Of a stretch of 64,000 nucleotides of DNA, positions 1-12,619 are shown piece by piece. The stretch is taken from NCBI GenBank assembly GCA_014526335.1, contig JACTAT010000060.1, positions 4,440,404 to 4,504,403 of the forward strand. Reading direction: 5' to 3'. The notes beneath the pieces were generated by a model. It was not told the DNA's origin, ran no database searches, and was given only the letters and a program-made list of their open reading frames with translations. This DNA is from Chrysaora quinquecirrha (Eukaryota > Cnidaria > Scyphozoa > Semaeostomeae > Pelagiidae). The first letter of the stretch is position 1, and each line of letters begins with the position of its first letter. Made by a program: the position numbers and the translations under genes.

Positions 1-273
1 CATGCAGAATGGAAAGATAGCTTTGGGTTAAAGGGAGTGTAACTTTTTGTCTGTCTTAAGACAATACTGTAACAGTGTAAGCTATTTGACAGTGTAAACT
101 AGAGGCTAAAAACAATCCAATAATCTAAACTATGTCGCAGTCTAAAGGAGAGGCTTGTCTGTCCTAATCTCATATGGATTAAACTTGACGAAAAACTATA
201 AACAGAGGCGAACTTGAAAACTAATAGTATCAATTGAAATCATGTAACTAATGTAAACTATAGCTATATTTGT

Positions 274-960
274 AGAGAACATAGCCGATGATCCCAGATG
301 ACGTGAAAAAGGTATTGAATTTTGCTGGTATGGAAGTTCTAAACCAATAAACAAATACTATGCACACGATACCGTCTTGCGGCAATTGCTATCCATATGC
401 CTATGCCTATGTCTATAGAGAACATAGCCGATGATACCAAATGAATTGAAAAAGGTATTAAATTTTGACGGTACCGAACTTCAGGATCAATAACCTAAAC
501 CTAATACCATCCACACGATACCGGCATGCCGCAATTGCTATGCCTATGACTACCCCATGCTTATAGAGAACATAGCCGATGATACCAAATGAATTGAAAA
601 AGGTATTAAATTTTGACGGTACCGAACTTCAGGATCAATAACCTAATACCATCCACGCGATACCGGCATGCCACAATTGCTATGCCTATGACTACCCCAT
701 GCTTATAGAGAACATAGCCGATGATACCATATGAAGTGAAAGAGGTACTAGCTAAATTTTGACGGTACCGAACTTCAGGATCAATAATCTAATAGCTACC
801 ATCCACACGATACCGGCATGCCGCAATTGCTATGCCTATGGCTATGCCATGTCTATAGAGAACATAGCCGATGATACCATATGAAGTGAAAAAGGTATTA
901 GCTAAATTTTGACGGTACGGAACTTCAGGATCAATAATCAATACAAACCACATTCTATTC
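274..960. repeat. Tandem repeat, about 140-150 bp unit, about 5 copies
   Basis: The phrase AGAGAACATAGCCGATGAT recurs near 274, 416, 565, 704 and 856. Each time it is followed by GGTATTAAATTTTGACGGTA-like sequence and a CACGATACCGGCATGCC segment. Spacing varies from about 139 to 152 bp because of small indels. No reading frame is kept across copies, so this is a non-coding tandem repeat. The 273 bp before it are related low-complexity sequence with no gene. Confidence 0.85.
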
Positions 961-3039
961 CGGCATGCCGTTATTGTTGGCAATGGGCAATTGAAAATAC
1001 TGTACACTTGATTAATAAGCAACTGGTCAATAGGCAACTAGGGTTGTTAATCGTTACAAACTTGTCAATTATGTTGAAAAGCAAGAAAAAGAGCCAAAAA
1101 TGAAAATTAGAAAGCATTTCTAATTGAGTTAAAGCGGGAGTGAGCGTTCTGGTCTCCCTATATGGGCCTCTTCCAGAGTCTCTGTGCCGTTTCGAGGCTG
1201 TCATGTGTATAAGGGCTGAAAATTCTTGTGAATTTTCTCATTCATATTTGCGAAATTTCCCACCCGCCCTTCCATTCCTGTGTGCTGGATTGTTACTGGC
1301 CATAACTTTCTGCATGCCTTCTACAGGCCCGCGGGAAAAACAGGTTTTTCTTCACCAAACTCCAACCTTTGGGCTGAAATTTGGATTATTTGCAATTGGG
1401 CCTGTGTACATTCGCCCAACTTGCTCCTATGATGACAGAACACAGGCCATCATGCTAACTTGTTATGTTAGACAAAAGGCTCAACAGCTCTGAGGAGCAT
1501 GGCCAGATTAATGGTGGCTCGGAATTTTTGGTTTGTGGTTGCGAACGACCAAGCTTTAAAAGAGTTTTAAGGGGGTAGCAGTCAAATGTAGGTGAAGGCC
1601 CTGAAATAACGAAAAGCCCCTCATTTCCTGGATCTCCACAACTGCATATGTATGGAGTTGGAATAGTCAGGCGGTCAGAAAATTATTTAAGAATTAATGG
1701 TTAGGTGATTCGAAATCGACGTCCAATACACGTGGGTTGGAAGGTTTGAATCTGTAATGGTTTATGTTCAAGTTTTGAAAAGATTGAAAAATTCAGAGTT
1801 CAGAGAGAATAAAACCTAAAAACTAGCAGTGCATAAGGATACCTATTAATGTTACCTCAGTTCCTTGATTTTCGCACCCGTTTGATTTTTGTGCAGATTA
1901 ACGACGCGAAAATTAAAAAAGGAAGATCTTTTCGTACCGAAGTCTTCGCGAAAATAAAAGATGCACGAAATTCTTTGTAACTGAGACTTGAATTTTGAGC
2001 TACCATTGACTGTCTTTCTGCGAAAATTTGTGTGATTTTATGTAACTAGTTTCGTTTCAAATGAACTGATTTGTCATTTTATCCGAAATCAGAGGGGAAA
2101 CTATTACCTGCTTTGCTGGGTGCACGAAAATAAGACGGGCGCAAAAACCACTTTAAGCAGGAGTGCCAAAATTAGAGACGCAAATAAGACGTGAAAATTA
2201 AAAGGGCGCCAAAATGATAGGTAATAAGTTTTAGATGTTCGTATTTTTTTTTTCATTCAGTTTTACTTATCAAAGCACGTTGTTAGTCCCTTCAAACTGC
2301 TTTCCAGGGGGCCGTGACAAAGAACTAAAAATACACTCTTTTTTTATAAGAATACTATAAATTTTGTCCAGCCTCAATATTCATAGTAAATGTTCGTTTT
2401 GACCCTGAATATATTCTTAAAGTATTCTTATTTTTTCAAACCTGATATGGTTTCAGGGGAATATATTTAAAAGAAAAATCATCTCATTACGAGGAAATGG
2501 TCGATGGAAAGAAAAATTTAACTATTATAACAACAAGAGTGTTCGTAACGATCATAAAGTTTCGATCTGCTGAAAAATTAGACACAAATATGGGAGCTGA
2601 GGCTGAGCAATATTCTTACAATATTCTTAAAAATAGGATGATTCTGAGCCTGAATATTCTTATAAACAATATTCTTTTTAAAAAAGAGTGTATATGCAGT
2701 ACATAAATTTCTATTATTTAATATTTCCTTTGTTAAAGTGGCGATAGAGTTTCATAATCATAATCATATAGTCATCATATCTTCACGTTGTCCCAGAGTT
2801 TTTCTTAGCTAAGGGTTTTCCATCAAGGAGGAAACCGACATTAAAACTCTCTGCGAAGGGAGGTTTTAAAAATAATTTCGTTGATCGAAAATTTTCTAAA
2901 ACGTTAATGGCAGGGTGCACTAATGGAGATCAAAGGGTGCTTCGACTTTGTTATTACTTTCTTAAGAAAATAGAACTTTTATATCGTTGGCAAGTTCAAA
3001 TCTTTCAGAAAAGAATACTTATATGGTCATTATTAAATA
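961..3039. other. Gene-poor stretch with no supported gene
   Basis: A 117-codon open frame at 1140-1493 (+) shows no recognisable domain, splice context or compositional sign of coding. About 1850-2225 is a possible small element: ATACCTATTAATGTTACC at the left and a loosely inverted ATGATAGGTAAT at the right, with TTTTCGCGAAAAT-like internal motifs. No RNA gene was seen. Confidence 0.5.
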
Positions 3040-3534
3040 CACGCAGTTTTTTTTTTATAAGCAACTTCGCTCGGGTCTACTTCAAAAAGTTGCTTGTTAT
3101 TGGACCTCTTATCGCCACCTTTTAGTACCAAAAGTTGCTTAGTAATTGCTTAATTTTAACTGTATATTTTTTGCCCTAAGAATAGTCCAGAGACTAGAAA
3201 AACAGCACAATTTGGAGTACAGCAAAGAAATACTATAAATAACATCAGTAAAGAAGTACCATGTAATTTTTAACATATAGAGACTTTGTATTGAAAGTTA
3301 AACTGAAACCCCTCAATGAAATGCTTCACGTAGTGAGTAAAACTCCGTTGATATGTGAGCTTAGACGGTGAATGAATGGAAATAGCTTCTATGTTGATCA
3401 ATCCTTTATTGCTTGTAGTGATATAAATTATTTAAAATTTAAAATGCTGCTTAGGTTTTCTCCTGTACTTACTATACGTTGCTTGAAGTTTTAGGCTTTC
3501 TACATCTTGGTTGCTTATAAGCAGTTGCTGCGTG
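3040..3534 (+). mobile_element. TA-flanked MITE, CACGCAG family, copy 1
   Basis: The ends are inverted: CACGCAGTTTTTTTTTTATA on the left and a run ending ...GCTGCGTG on the right, each bordered by TA (3038-3039 and 3535-3536). TA duplication suggests a Tc1/mariner-type non-autonomous element. Length is 495 bp with no transposase frame. A second copy lies in the opposite orientation at 22569-23060 and shares the interior, for example TTTCATTGAGGGG on one strand. Confidence 0.85.
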
Positions 3535-4002
3535 TACTTAATTAAAAATTCAAACTGAAACCTACTTTCTCAATTTGATATCATTTTCTTCTTTTGTGGT
3601 CATTTTTGTCCCTTCTCCAGCTATGGTTCCCATTCTGCAAGAAAGACAAAAGACTTTTTAAAAGAAATATTCAACAGTCTTTGAGCAGTCTTTGAGCTGT
3701 TTCTTGCATTGTTAAAAGCCATGCAGTAGCTACATGCAATAGGAAAAAATTGCTACATTTTTTTATAGATTAGAAAATCACTTTTATTAAAATTGCTGAA
3801 ATCTGTGGTTCGCTAAAGATTAAAAAAAGCAGTTAAAAAGTAAAATTTGCCTATGCTTAAGGATTTGATTTACTTTTAATCACAGTTAAGAATCGTTTAA
3901 AAAAATTCCATTCCTCTGGACTCAAAGAATGAAAATCGAGTAATTCAATACTGGGCAAAACCTTTTCAGCGAAAAACCGTTGTGCATGCACTTAAAGTTA
4001 TA
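3535..4002. other. AT-rich spacer, nothing recognised
   Basis: Low-complexity A/T-rich sequence with short runs of A and T. No open frame longer than a few dozen codons and no splice-flanked open segment was seen. Confidence 0.5.
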
Positions 4003-4259
4003 CACTTTTTTTCAATAAGCAACTGGACTTTGGTCCAACCCTCAAAGAGTTGGTTAATTAACATATCTAGAATTTCAGCCCTCACCGAATGGTACGGTAC
4101 GGTACCCCCCTAAAACCTCTTATTTTAGCTCTTTTCTGGCTTTTCAATGAAATTGACACCTTTGCAATGATGTACAATGTAAAGAAAGCTATTTCACCAA
4201 AAATTTTAACAAAATCTCAGCCCTAGTTGCTGATTGACCAGTTGCTTATTAAAAAAGTG
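4003..4259. mobile_element. Small MITE with CACTTTTTT...AAAAAAGTG ends
   Basis: The left end CACTTTTTTTCAATAAGCAA and right end TTGCTTATTAAAAAAGTG are inverted repeats. TA precedes the left end; the right flank is AA, so the duplication is imperfect. This is a relative of the CACG...ATAAG MITE group found throughout the window. Confidence 0.65.
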
Positions 4260-5136
4260 AAACTCAACGATGAAGGATTCTTATAAGCTCGCCATAACTC
4301 GAAGTATAGTGTTTAAACCTTGAAATTCGAGTTATCGAGAGCCCCGATAACTCAAACTTCCCTAACTCTGACAATTTTCAACAGTACAAATAACACCCTG
4401 CTCTTTCTTTACAAGAATCTTATAAAATTGACGTGATAAAAATGAAAAAAAAATTAAGACGTTCTCACCTTAGTAAGTTCACGATAACTCTTAAGATTCA
4501 AACGACCTTTGCCCTTTCTTTGGTTGATGTCTCTTGGTCTTGTCTTGTTCTGTGCAAGTGCTTAGTGGTTACTCCGTGGCTGCATCCCAGCTATTTATGC
4601 CAAAATTATGTTCCTCTTAGACGCCCATGCGATTAAAAATCCAAGGTCTGCTTACAGGAAGTGCGTCGATTCCAAGGTCAAGGTCATCAAAATGACATTG
4701 AATTATGCCTAACAACGCCTCCAGGTTGCTACTACTAATCGAAACTGACCCGGACTTAGGAATTTCCTCTGGAAGAAATTTATGGAAGTTAAATCGATCA
4801 AACCTTTGCTTATGACGTAAATTGCAGTGAAGGATAAACCAAGAACAGAAAAACAGCTGCTTCAAGTAACAACCTTTAGGCAAATGGTTTTAAAGTATCT
4901 GATATCAATACGTAAAACAAGACAGAGGTCCTTTTTCTTACTAAATTGGCATATTTATTGCCATGAAATGCGACACTGGCAGTGTTTCATTACATTTTAT
5001 GTAACATACAGTAACACAGAGTGTGCATTTCTTTACACTTCTACTTGATGTAGAATTAAGTGGTTGCGTTCAGTAAGCCAGGGTCTTTGCTCTGCTTTTA
5101 AATTAAAAATGGACTTTTTTTAATAAGCAACTGGTT
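4260..5136. other. Spacer with TAACTCGA-type repeat and short unrelated frames
   Basis: 4275-4380 carries a palindromic-looking repeat with several AACTCGA/TCGAGTT words; the same words recur near 34540-34620. Overlapping 60-90-codon frames occur on both strands at 4433-5048, but none shows a family motif. No gene is supported. Confidence 0.45.
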
Positions 5137-5635
5137 TAGACTTATTACCTGAGTCCCAGTTATCGCTCACCAGACCGAGACTACACCAAACCGAGATCGC
5201 TCAAACTGGGACTCATAATATTACGGACATTTTCTGGGACTGGCGGGAACAAAAAATTGTTCCCCGTGGAAACGAGGCTGGTTCGTTGCCTCCTCACAGC
5301 AAAATATACGAGCCCTATTCGGCAGCCGATTTAGTACTAAATTTTGCAAAATGTTTGGAACAAATATCGAAAAAGCTGGATTGGTAAGAGCTTTCTGCAA
5401 AACAAATAGTAAGTTGAGTTTTAACACAAAGAAACATTGCTTTTCACGGCGTTTTAGACCCGGTAAATTTAGGCCATTACAACCACTTACCGTTGACATC
5501 ATTGTCACCATGGTAATTTGAGAACGAGGCAGAAAAAGTAAGTCCAGAAAGATAACCGTTCGATTATGAGTCGTAGTTTGAGCGTCCAGGCGATTCATTT
5601 CAATAGCGATAACTACGACTCAGGTAATCAGTCTA
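5137..5635. mobile_element. MITE with TAGACTTATTAC...GTCTA ends
   Basis: The left end TAGACTTATTACCTGAGTCC and right end GACTCAGGTAATCAGTCTA are inverted, with AGTTATCGCT/AGCGATAACT just inside. The 125-codon minus frame at 5221-5598 lies wholly inside and has no recognisable domain. Other members are at 8089-8346, 27143-27247 and 49139-49276. Truncated members lie near 11250-11495 and 12197-12320. Confidence 0.75.
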
Positions 5636-6580
5636 AAACCCGTTGCCCGTTAAATATACTTGACCCGAAAACCCGCACGATTTTCTAGAAAAACCCGAAA
5701 ACCGAGGTCGAAATCGGCTAAACCCGCATCCCGTGAAATCCCAAAGCCCCCTCCTTAATCACCACCCGTCACTTTCACGGTCAAAGCCCTTATGGAATGG
5801 AATGGGGAACTTAAGTTGGAACGCTTGTTGAATTAATTCCACCATTGTCAGGATAGTGAAACATTGCATTTTGGTCTTTGGATGCTTTATGTGATTTTAG
5901 CATCGAAAAATCAGGATTTTGAGAATTTGGAAATTTCCATAATCGTCCAAAATAAAATGTCTATATCAACTCGAAAAATCATATCCTATTATGAGCTGTA
6001 AGCTGTATGAATCCTTTTCATTCATACTCGTAAGGAATAAAATAATACCAGAGACTTAGCAAGAAACCAAAAGTCGAGGGCTCTCAACACCACTGGTCGC
6101 CACTCAACTCCCTGGCCCAACGAGTTTATTTTTAATTCGATGTCTTGTCAAGTGAAAAATTGAGTGAAAAATCGAAGAGACGTTTGGCCGGGGCTTCAGG
6201 GGCGGGTCACTGGTCACATCTGCCGCAATGAACTGAAAAAACTCACGTGTGTCCCTTTTTTCTTTCAACCACCCTCTTTTGTCAAATGTTCCATTTTCGT
6301 GTCCGCATTCCTAAACATGACAAATTTACGCATCCTGCATTCCCGACTCTAAAACGCCTCGGACAACCTCGATTTGTTCGACTGCAGGTGCTGGATTGAC
6401 ATGTGGCAATTCACTCTTTGGACACCACGTACACCCTTGCTAGAAATACAAGTGTTTCTAAGCAGCTTCCTTAGAAATCCTATCGTTTTAACAGAAATTA
6501 GCTATCTGAAATGTTCTGAAACATTAGCTATCTTTATTTTAATCAATGTTCTTTTGCTTTTCAGTCAACTTTCTAATCTA
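5636..6580. other. Spacer with no supported gene
   Basis: Contains short open frames at 6164-6352 and 6374-6643 (+) with no recognisable domain. The second runs into the MITE that follows. Otherwise unremarkable AT-rich sequence. Confidence 0.45.
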
Positions 6581-6796
6581 CAATCTTGGACAAAATATTT
6601 GGAACAAGGCATTTTCTCCAAGGAATATGGCCTATTCCATTGATTTTCTACTTCCATAACTCCAATTCTTCCCCCTTTTACCCCCCAAAACAATGTTGGT
6701 AGTAGAGCAAGACAACTTGTAACGGGAGAGAAAGGGGGAATCAACAGATTATGGCAAAACTATTTAGGCTGTTCCAATATATTTTGTCCAAGATTG
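6581..6796. mobile_element. MITE with CAATCTTGGAC...GTCCAAGATTG ends
   Basis: Inverted ends CAATCTTGGACAAAATAT and ATATTTTGTCCAAGATTG are directly bordered by TA on both sides (6579-6580, 6797-6798). It is 216 bp and non-coding. The TA duplication and short inverted repeats fit a Tc1/mariner-type non-autonomous element. Confidence 0.85.
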
Positions 6797-7167
6797 TAGT
6801 TCATTCTAGATGATTTACTTGATTCTCACGAAAGTTTGTGCAGTTTCTTATATAACGAACACCTTTGAAAGGAACTCGAAGCACAGGGGGGCTCTTGACT
6901 AAATTTTGGGTATTGGTCTGCCGCCGTTCTACCACAATGATACCCTTGGCTAGATAAATACGCTCGAAATTGTTGATGGAAGAACCCCCCGGTGCCTCGA
7001 AGCTGAAAATTCTCGAAAAATCAATGAACTTTAAGGAAGTCAGGGGTGGATCTAGGATTCTTGAAGTTTAACTGTTGATGCTCGGATGAAAACTGGGAAA
7101 AGCTATTTTCAAAAACAAGACGGTTTATACAACTAAATAACGGATTACCAACATAATTCTCATCGTA

Positions 7168-7394
7168 CACGCTTTATTTATAAAGAATCCTTTTATAAAG
7201 AACCTACATGTAGAAGGCCCGAAAATGTAAAGAACTTATAGCTACTACTAGACTAGAGATAAAATCATTAAGGAACTTTTCAATGTTGAATGCTCTTGTT
7301 ACTGCAAAAGAATCAAGAATTAGAAACCGGTTCCATTCATTGTTGAAAAATGAAGCCTTAGCTCAGACAAGTAGTTTATTGTAAAAAAAACGTG
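7168..7394. mobile_element. CACG...ATAAAGAA-type MITE
   Basis: Begins CACGCTTTATTTATAAAGAA after TA and ends AAAAAAAACGTG before TA. A member of the same loose TA-flanked group as 3040-3534 and 14962-15330, but more diverged. Non-coding. Confidence 0.6.
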
Positions 7395-7659
7395 TAGGAG
7401 GTTTCTTATAAAAATTTAGGATCTCTCACTACAGGCTCAGACCATGCAGATCAAATATATGAAATATCGGTTGGATGAATTTACGCTTTATTAATCAACT
7501 TAGTTTCTAAAGACATTTTATCTTTTACGTACGTCATTCTAATGATAAGTTACAATAACATTTCCTTCTTATGTTTAAGTGTATTCCACGAAGCATAACT
7601 AATGCTTTTCAGTTCCTTTTGAGTCACAAGCCAGAATGACGCAAGATGCAAATAAAAGA

Positions 7660-7830
7660 GCAATACAATTTGGCCGCAGCTTTCCATAATCCAGTAGGGA
7701 AGTTCTGTTTCATTAAAATTGTAACAATTTCATTTAGCTGATCCTTTGTCCTCACAAATCCTCGCAGTTCTATCTTAACAAGGAGATAGCAGACATTGGG
7801 TGGTTAAACACTGCAGTTGTACACATATTT
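7660..7830 (-). other. Splice-flanked open segment, unknown identity
   Basis: On the minus strand a good acceptor-like tract (TCTGCTATCTCCTTGTTAAG) precedes an open stretch of about 50 codons. It contains words such as ELRGFVRTKDQL and LWKAAAKLYC and ends at TGA. The composition looks protein-like, but I do not recognise the family and saw no partner exon. It could be a decayed transposon or gene fragment, or chance. Its phase does not join the MED27 exons upstream on that strand. Confidence 0.2.
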
Positions 7831-8088
7831 CATGATATAAAAATTATTCCTCCGTCTATGTACCGGTGTCTAACCACCCATGAGCACATCTAACAAGTTT
7901 CCAGTTTTAAATATTTACAACTTGGCTAGTTCCAGATCCCTTAATATGATCGAAAGAGAATAAAAAAATTACTTCAGATTTGCATCAACATTTTGCTATT
8001 CACAATTTTCCAAAAATGCAACTTTTTTTAATAAGAAATTGACTCCTCGGATTAGCAAACAAATTAAGAAACTGCAGTACGAATTACC

Positions 8089-8346
8089 TAGACTTATTAC
8101 ACGAGTTCCAGTTAGTTATCGCCTGCTATCAACTATTTAAACAACTTCAAAACAGCTCAAATTAGATTTTGAAGAAAATTATCACGTGACAGATAAGGCA
8201 CTCTGATTGGTGACGTAAACGTAAATTGTTGTGGCAGATGGGTCTAAAATGGAACAAACAGTTATCCCGTTGTTGTTGTTGTTGTTGTTGCTGCTGCTGT
8301 TTTTATGAAAGGGACTAGACCTGTGATATGTAATGTGATAAGTCTA
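8089..8346. mobile_element. MITE with TAGACTTATTAC...AAGTCTA ends
   Basis: Starts TAGACTTATTACACGAGTTC and ends GTGATAAGTCTA. Holds a GTT/GCT microsatellite at about 8268-8300, which is a family trait also seen at 27190-27215 and 49216-49245. Inner ends are degraded. Confidence 0.6.
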
Positions 8347-8488
8347 TTAATTATCCTCAAATTAAGGAAATTGTTGCAAGTTTGACTGTTTCATGTATTT
8401 TGGTCGCCTCTTTGACAACATCTTAGATTGGCGTAGTAGAGCTTCTCTCTCGGGTTAGTTTACTTTCTTCCAATTAACTATACGACTA

Positions 8489-8771
8489 CAAATGTGCTTT
8501 TTATAAGGAACTTTCGGTCTCAGTTGAGGCTGGAGTTCCTTAACTTTTCAACAAAATGAGGCTGAAGTTCCTTAAACTGTTCCTTGTCACGAGATATGTT
8601 TAAATACTAATTTTTACAGCCAATTCACATAAATCTGCTTCAGTTTCTAACTTCAAATATAAATTGAGTGAAGCAAAGACTCTCTTTTCGCAGAACGATA
8701 GGTAATATATTGTTTTTTGGGAATTTTCAACCTTGAGTTCCTCATAAAGGTGTTCCTTATAAAAAAACATG
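8489..8771. mobile_element. ATAAGGAAC-type MITE
   Basis: Left end CTTTTTATAAGGAAC and right end GTTCCTTATAAAAAAACATG are inverted and TA-bordered. The 80-codon minus frame at 8600-8842 overlaps it and is not a credible gene. Confidence 0.6.
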
Positions 8772-10786
8772 TATCGGCCAAGTGGACCATAAAAGAATTC
8801 GAAACTTGTTTGGAGGGTTTCAGAAGCTTTCGGAGGATTCAAAGTCTTGTTCAGTAATTCCTCTGAAAGTCATTCAAACTCCACTTCTCGTATTAGCATT
8901 TTAATCCACTGATCTGTACTACGCAAGTCAAAGACCCAATGGAAAGATGGTCAAAGGTTGCAAAATTTGGATAACCTCAGTGGGTGAAAGCGACAATCTT
9001 AAATATGACCACAGCGTAGCTATGCTTTCAGACACTCCTAAAAAACGGACACCGCAAAAAATTTAACGAATATCGAAAACGTAAATTACAAGGAAAGTAG
9101 GAAGTAAAACTAAAAGGGTTACTCAAGTATCTTGGGGTTAAATTACAGCCCCCGCTTATTCCAGCCCACCAGCCCATCCAAGCCCAACTAATTAGGTCCT
9201 TGCATGATCTTCCATCGCAACCCACTCAAGCCCATTCAATCAAGTTTGAAAACAAGCCATCCGATTTATCAAGGCAAACGCAAAACGCTACATAACGCTT
9301 ATATAGTATTGTGTCCAGCCGGCCCGAGGGTAATAACCCCAGCATGCATGTTCATCGTGAACTACATACGCACTAAAAACTACATGCATTTTACCCGTGT
9401 AGCTGTGAGACAAATTTTCAATGCAAAATTGCTTTGTCAAGGAGTGAAAGAGCGGCCTTATAATGTTTGCGAGAAACAGGGAGTGAGACAGCATTTTTAA
9501 CAGTGTACCAGGCCCAATGCCCATCCAGAAGTGAGCTCCAAAATCAGTCAATTTCCCCAGTAGTTTGGGCCCTTCTCGATTCCCACTTACCAAAGTATGT
9601 TTTGAGAATCAACTGGAAGTGACAACGGCTGTCTTTAATTAGCTACATTATGTATTTTAGACATTGGCAGTATTGATAAAGATAATGTTTTTTTTTAGCT
9701 TCGTACGAGATAGAAATGCGACTTCGTGTTGAATTAGTCCTTTGAAGCTTCTATTGACAATAGCACCCATAGTCAATAGAAAAGTCTCTAGAAAAGTCTC
9801 TTTTCTATTGACTATGGAGCAACTGTGACATTCTTAATGTATTTTACCGCAGCCTGGACCTGTTCGCTTCTTTCGGTTATAAATCTTTCGGGCCCTTTCT
9901 GAAGAATATCTCCTAGCGAAAATTTCCTTACAAATGTGCTGAAGCGAGATATACATATTTCGAATAACTATTACACACCCCGTACACACACCTGATTGAC
10001 TGGCTTGATCTTAATCAGTTCAGTTATCTTTCAACGCGTTAAGCACAAAGAAATGCGACACCTTAATTAATACTATTAGCTATTCATGTAGTAAGGAGTC
10101 ATGTTGCCCTTCAACCTCCTCAAACCTAGACTTCAGCGTGTCTTTGCCTTTTCCCGACCGCAGTGACGCAGCCAGTGTAGCTAGGACTTTTCAGTTCATT
10201 GGCAAAACCCAAAATTTTCAGTTAAAGGTTTGTTCATATACAGTTGACATCCGCTATCTCGACTGCCCGCTATCTCGAACATTCGCTATCTCGAACGATT
10301 TTCCATTTCCCCTCGTTTTGGTATAAGGGTTTGTATAGAAAAATCATCCGCCATCTCGAACCCCGTTATCTCGAACATTCGCTGTCTCGAACCATTTTCG
10401 ATTTCCCATGGAGGAAACCCTGCTCTTTAACTCGAACTTTGCCAAATTTTCCGCACAACTAGATAAAGAGACAGGCTGAAAATATGTATAAGTTCGCCTA
10501 GCGGAGCGGGAATGGCAGCAATGCTGCCCATGTATACAATAGATGAAGCTGCTCTCTTTCGAGATGTGCTGCATCGCCATTATCTCAATTTCGCCAATAG
10601 TAGGGATGAAAGCAGATGAGCTTTGACTCATATGTAAAAAATACCAGACTTGTTAGATGAAATTTGGGATCTGTAACCCTGCATGTTAATAGGGGTTCCT
10701 TTTCTGACTTAAAAACTATAATTTTTTATATTAATATTGGGCATCCGTTAGTTCGAACATTGGCTATCTCGAACAAATTCCAGTAA
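8772..10786. other. Spacer with repeated CTATCTCGAAC words
   Basis: 9000-9600 has overlapping 65-100-codon frames on both strands without recognisable domains. About 10238-10440 has repeated CTATCTCGAA words beginning at CAGTTGACATCCGCTATCTC, and the words recur near 10745-10780. This resembles the end of a pogo/Tigger-like element, but no matching inverted end was found. No gene is supported. Confidence 0.4.
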
Positions 10787-10788
10787 TA

Positions 10789-11188
10789 CACATTTTCAAC
10801 TAAGAGCCTCGTTCTCAAAATTTACGAAAATTTGTTCGTACGAAAATGTCAACCTCCGACTCAGATTCAGCACCATGATTTTAGTGTTGACGCAAATTTT
10901 TACGCTTCTAGTCCCTACGATGTTGATTTTATAGCGATTGAAAGTTTGAAAATTTATAAAGGATTTGACCGTGAAAAATCGCTCGGGGTGAAATTTTACA
11001 CCCCCAGTCATTTTTCAGGGTCAAATCCCCCATAACTTTTCAAAGTTTTAATCGCTTAAAAATCAGCATCGTAAGGACTAGAAGCGTAAAAATTTGCCCA
11101 AACACTAAAACAAAGGTGCTGAATTCGAAATGCTTCTGTGAAACAATTTTAAAATTTTTTGAAAACGAGGCCCTTAGTTGAAAAGGTG
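10789..11188. mobile_element. 400-bp TA-flanked MITE, TTCAACTAAGRGCCTCG family
   Basis: Left end CACATTTTCAACTAAGAGCC and right end GGCCCTTAGTTGAAAAGGTG are inverted repeats bordered by TA (10787-10788, 11189-11190). A second full copy lies at 42862-43251, in the first intron of MRPS33 on its other strand. A left-end fragment lies near 12494-12600. Frames inside are shadows of the palindromic ends. Confidence 0.85.
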
Positions 11189-12340
11189 TATACGCGTAGT
11201 AGCTAAGTAGAGAAGAGGTAGACTTGCTTCCAAAGTCCCTAACTTTCACTCACATTGAATTGAATTGATGATGTTGTTGTTGTTCACTACAGTCAGGGAC
11301 TGGTTTCCTTATATCATCTGAAAGTGGCGTCTCGCACCAAAAAATTGGCACACCAGTCAGAGAGCAGTATTTCGAAGTAAGCATTCTGATTGGTTGATTT
11401 AGCGATTCAAGCCCACAATGAGTCAGTTCGTTAGTTAGAGCGTCCAGCAATTCAATTCAATAGCGATAACTACGACTCATGTAGTAAGTCTAGAGAGAGG
11501 TATAAATTCTAGAAAAGTGCAGGATTTTGATGTCAATCTCTAAGTACTGAGTATGTGAATGTGGTGCTTTAGATAATAAAGTATAGTGTTAAGTGAATCG
11601 AGTAGATATATATATATCGGTATAGTTTACAGTCCAATGTAGTGTACAGTGTCAGCTTCAGCTTCAGCTACAAAGCAAGAGGTCCAAAACTGGAAAGACA
11701 GCCAAAGTAAATAAGGGCGTTGTTTTACACAAAAATAACCAAGCAAGATATATGCATCAGATTTAGGCCATGTACGTAAAACTATCATGGGGATAATTTG
11801 ATGGGTCCAGTCCTCGTGACCCATATCCGGCTACGCTACTGTACAGTGTAAATTCTGGTAAAGGGAGTTGCATACACACATGCACTACATACAACACAAA
11901 TTCTGGTATAATGGGTAACGTGGCTATTTAAGGCTGTGGCCTTTCGAGAAAAAAAGTTACAGCGCTCATCTTAATCTGCAAAACTAGTCATCGCTGCTCA
12001 AAGCTAAGGTAGGTAGGGCAGCTCTGGCAACATGAAAAACATAGTTTGTTACTGTAAATATTCTAAATTGGTTTTACACGCGGAACATTGCTTGAAAAGC
12101 AGGATTTTCTTAGTAATGTTTTTAAAGACTTCAAAAACGTTTTCTGCTTGTCACATGCAAAGAAATTTTGATAAATGTTGTTTGGTACGTTTCCCTAGAC
12201 TTATTACACGAGCCTTGGTTATCGCTATTGAGTCTTTGCTGGACGCTCAATGCCCCTCTGAGGAAACAGCTGTATTGTTGTTCTTGTTGCTGTTTGCGAA
12301 GAGTGGGACTCATGGGGGCATAACTGAAATTTATGTAGAA
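11189..12340. other. Spacer with truncated TAGACTTATTAC MITE copies
   Basis: 11440-11497 ends AGCGATAACTACGACTCATG...TAAGTCTAG, a right end of the TAGACTTATTAC MITE family. 12197-12320 carries its left end (TAGACTTATTACACGAGCC) and the GTTGTTCTTGTTGCTG interior. No gene was seen between them. Confidence 0.5.
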
Positions 12341-12500
12341 GTAATAAAACTAAAAAACTCTCTTGTTTCATTAATGTGTTTTGGAATCTGTCCACATTTA
12401 AACCAAAAGACCGGTCTTTGTTGACAGAAAGAGTCTGTTTTCTTACTGGAGCGCTTCAGTTGATTCTATTGGCCTTCCCGCTATATGCTGAAACACCTTT
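12341..12500 (+). pseudogene. 3' scrap of a Penelope-like retroelement
   Basis: The stretch reading TTTTGGAATCTGTCCACAT, then a lysine-rich phrase and GACAGAAAGAGT, is the same 3' tail as at 32690-32790 and 41740-41830. In those copies it follows reverse-transcriptase or GIY-YIG coding remnants. Here only the tail remains, fused to a MITE scrap. It codes for nothing intact. Confidence 0.6.
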
Positions 12501-12619
12501 TCAACTCACAGCCTCGTTTTCAAAAAATTGAAAATTAAGTCATAGAAACATTTCGACATCAGATTCGAACTCTGTACCTTCATTTTTGTGTTCAGGTTCT
12601 AGTTTCATGCTAGAGAATC

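Noticed and set aside
1140..1493. 117-codon plus frame as a gene
   Set aside because: No domain, no splice or promoter context, and an overlapping frame of similar length runs on the opposite strand.
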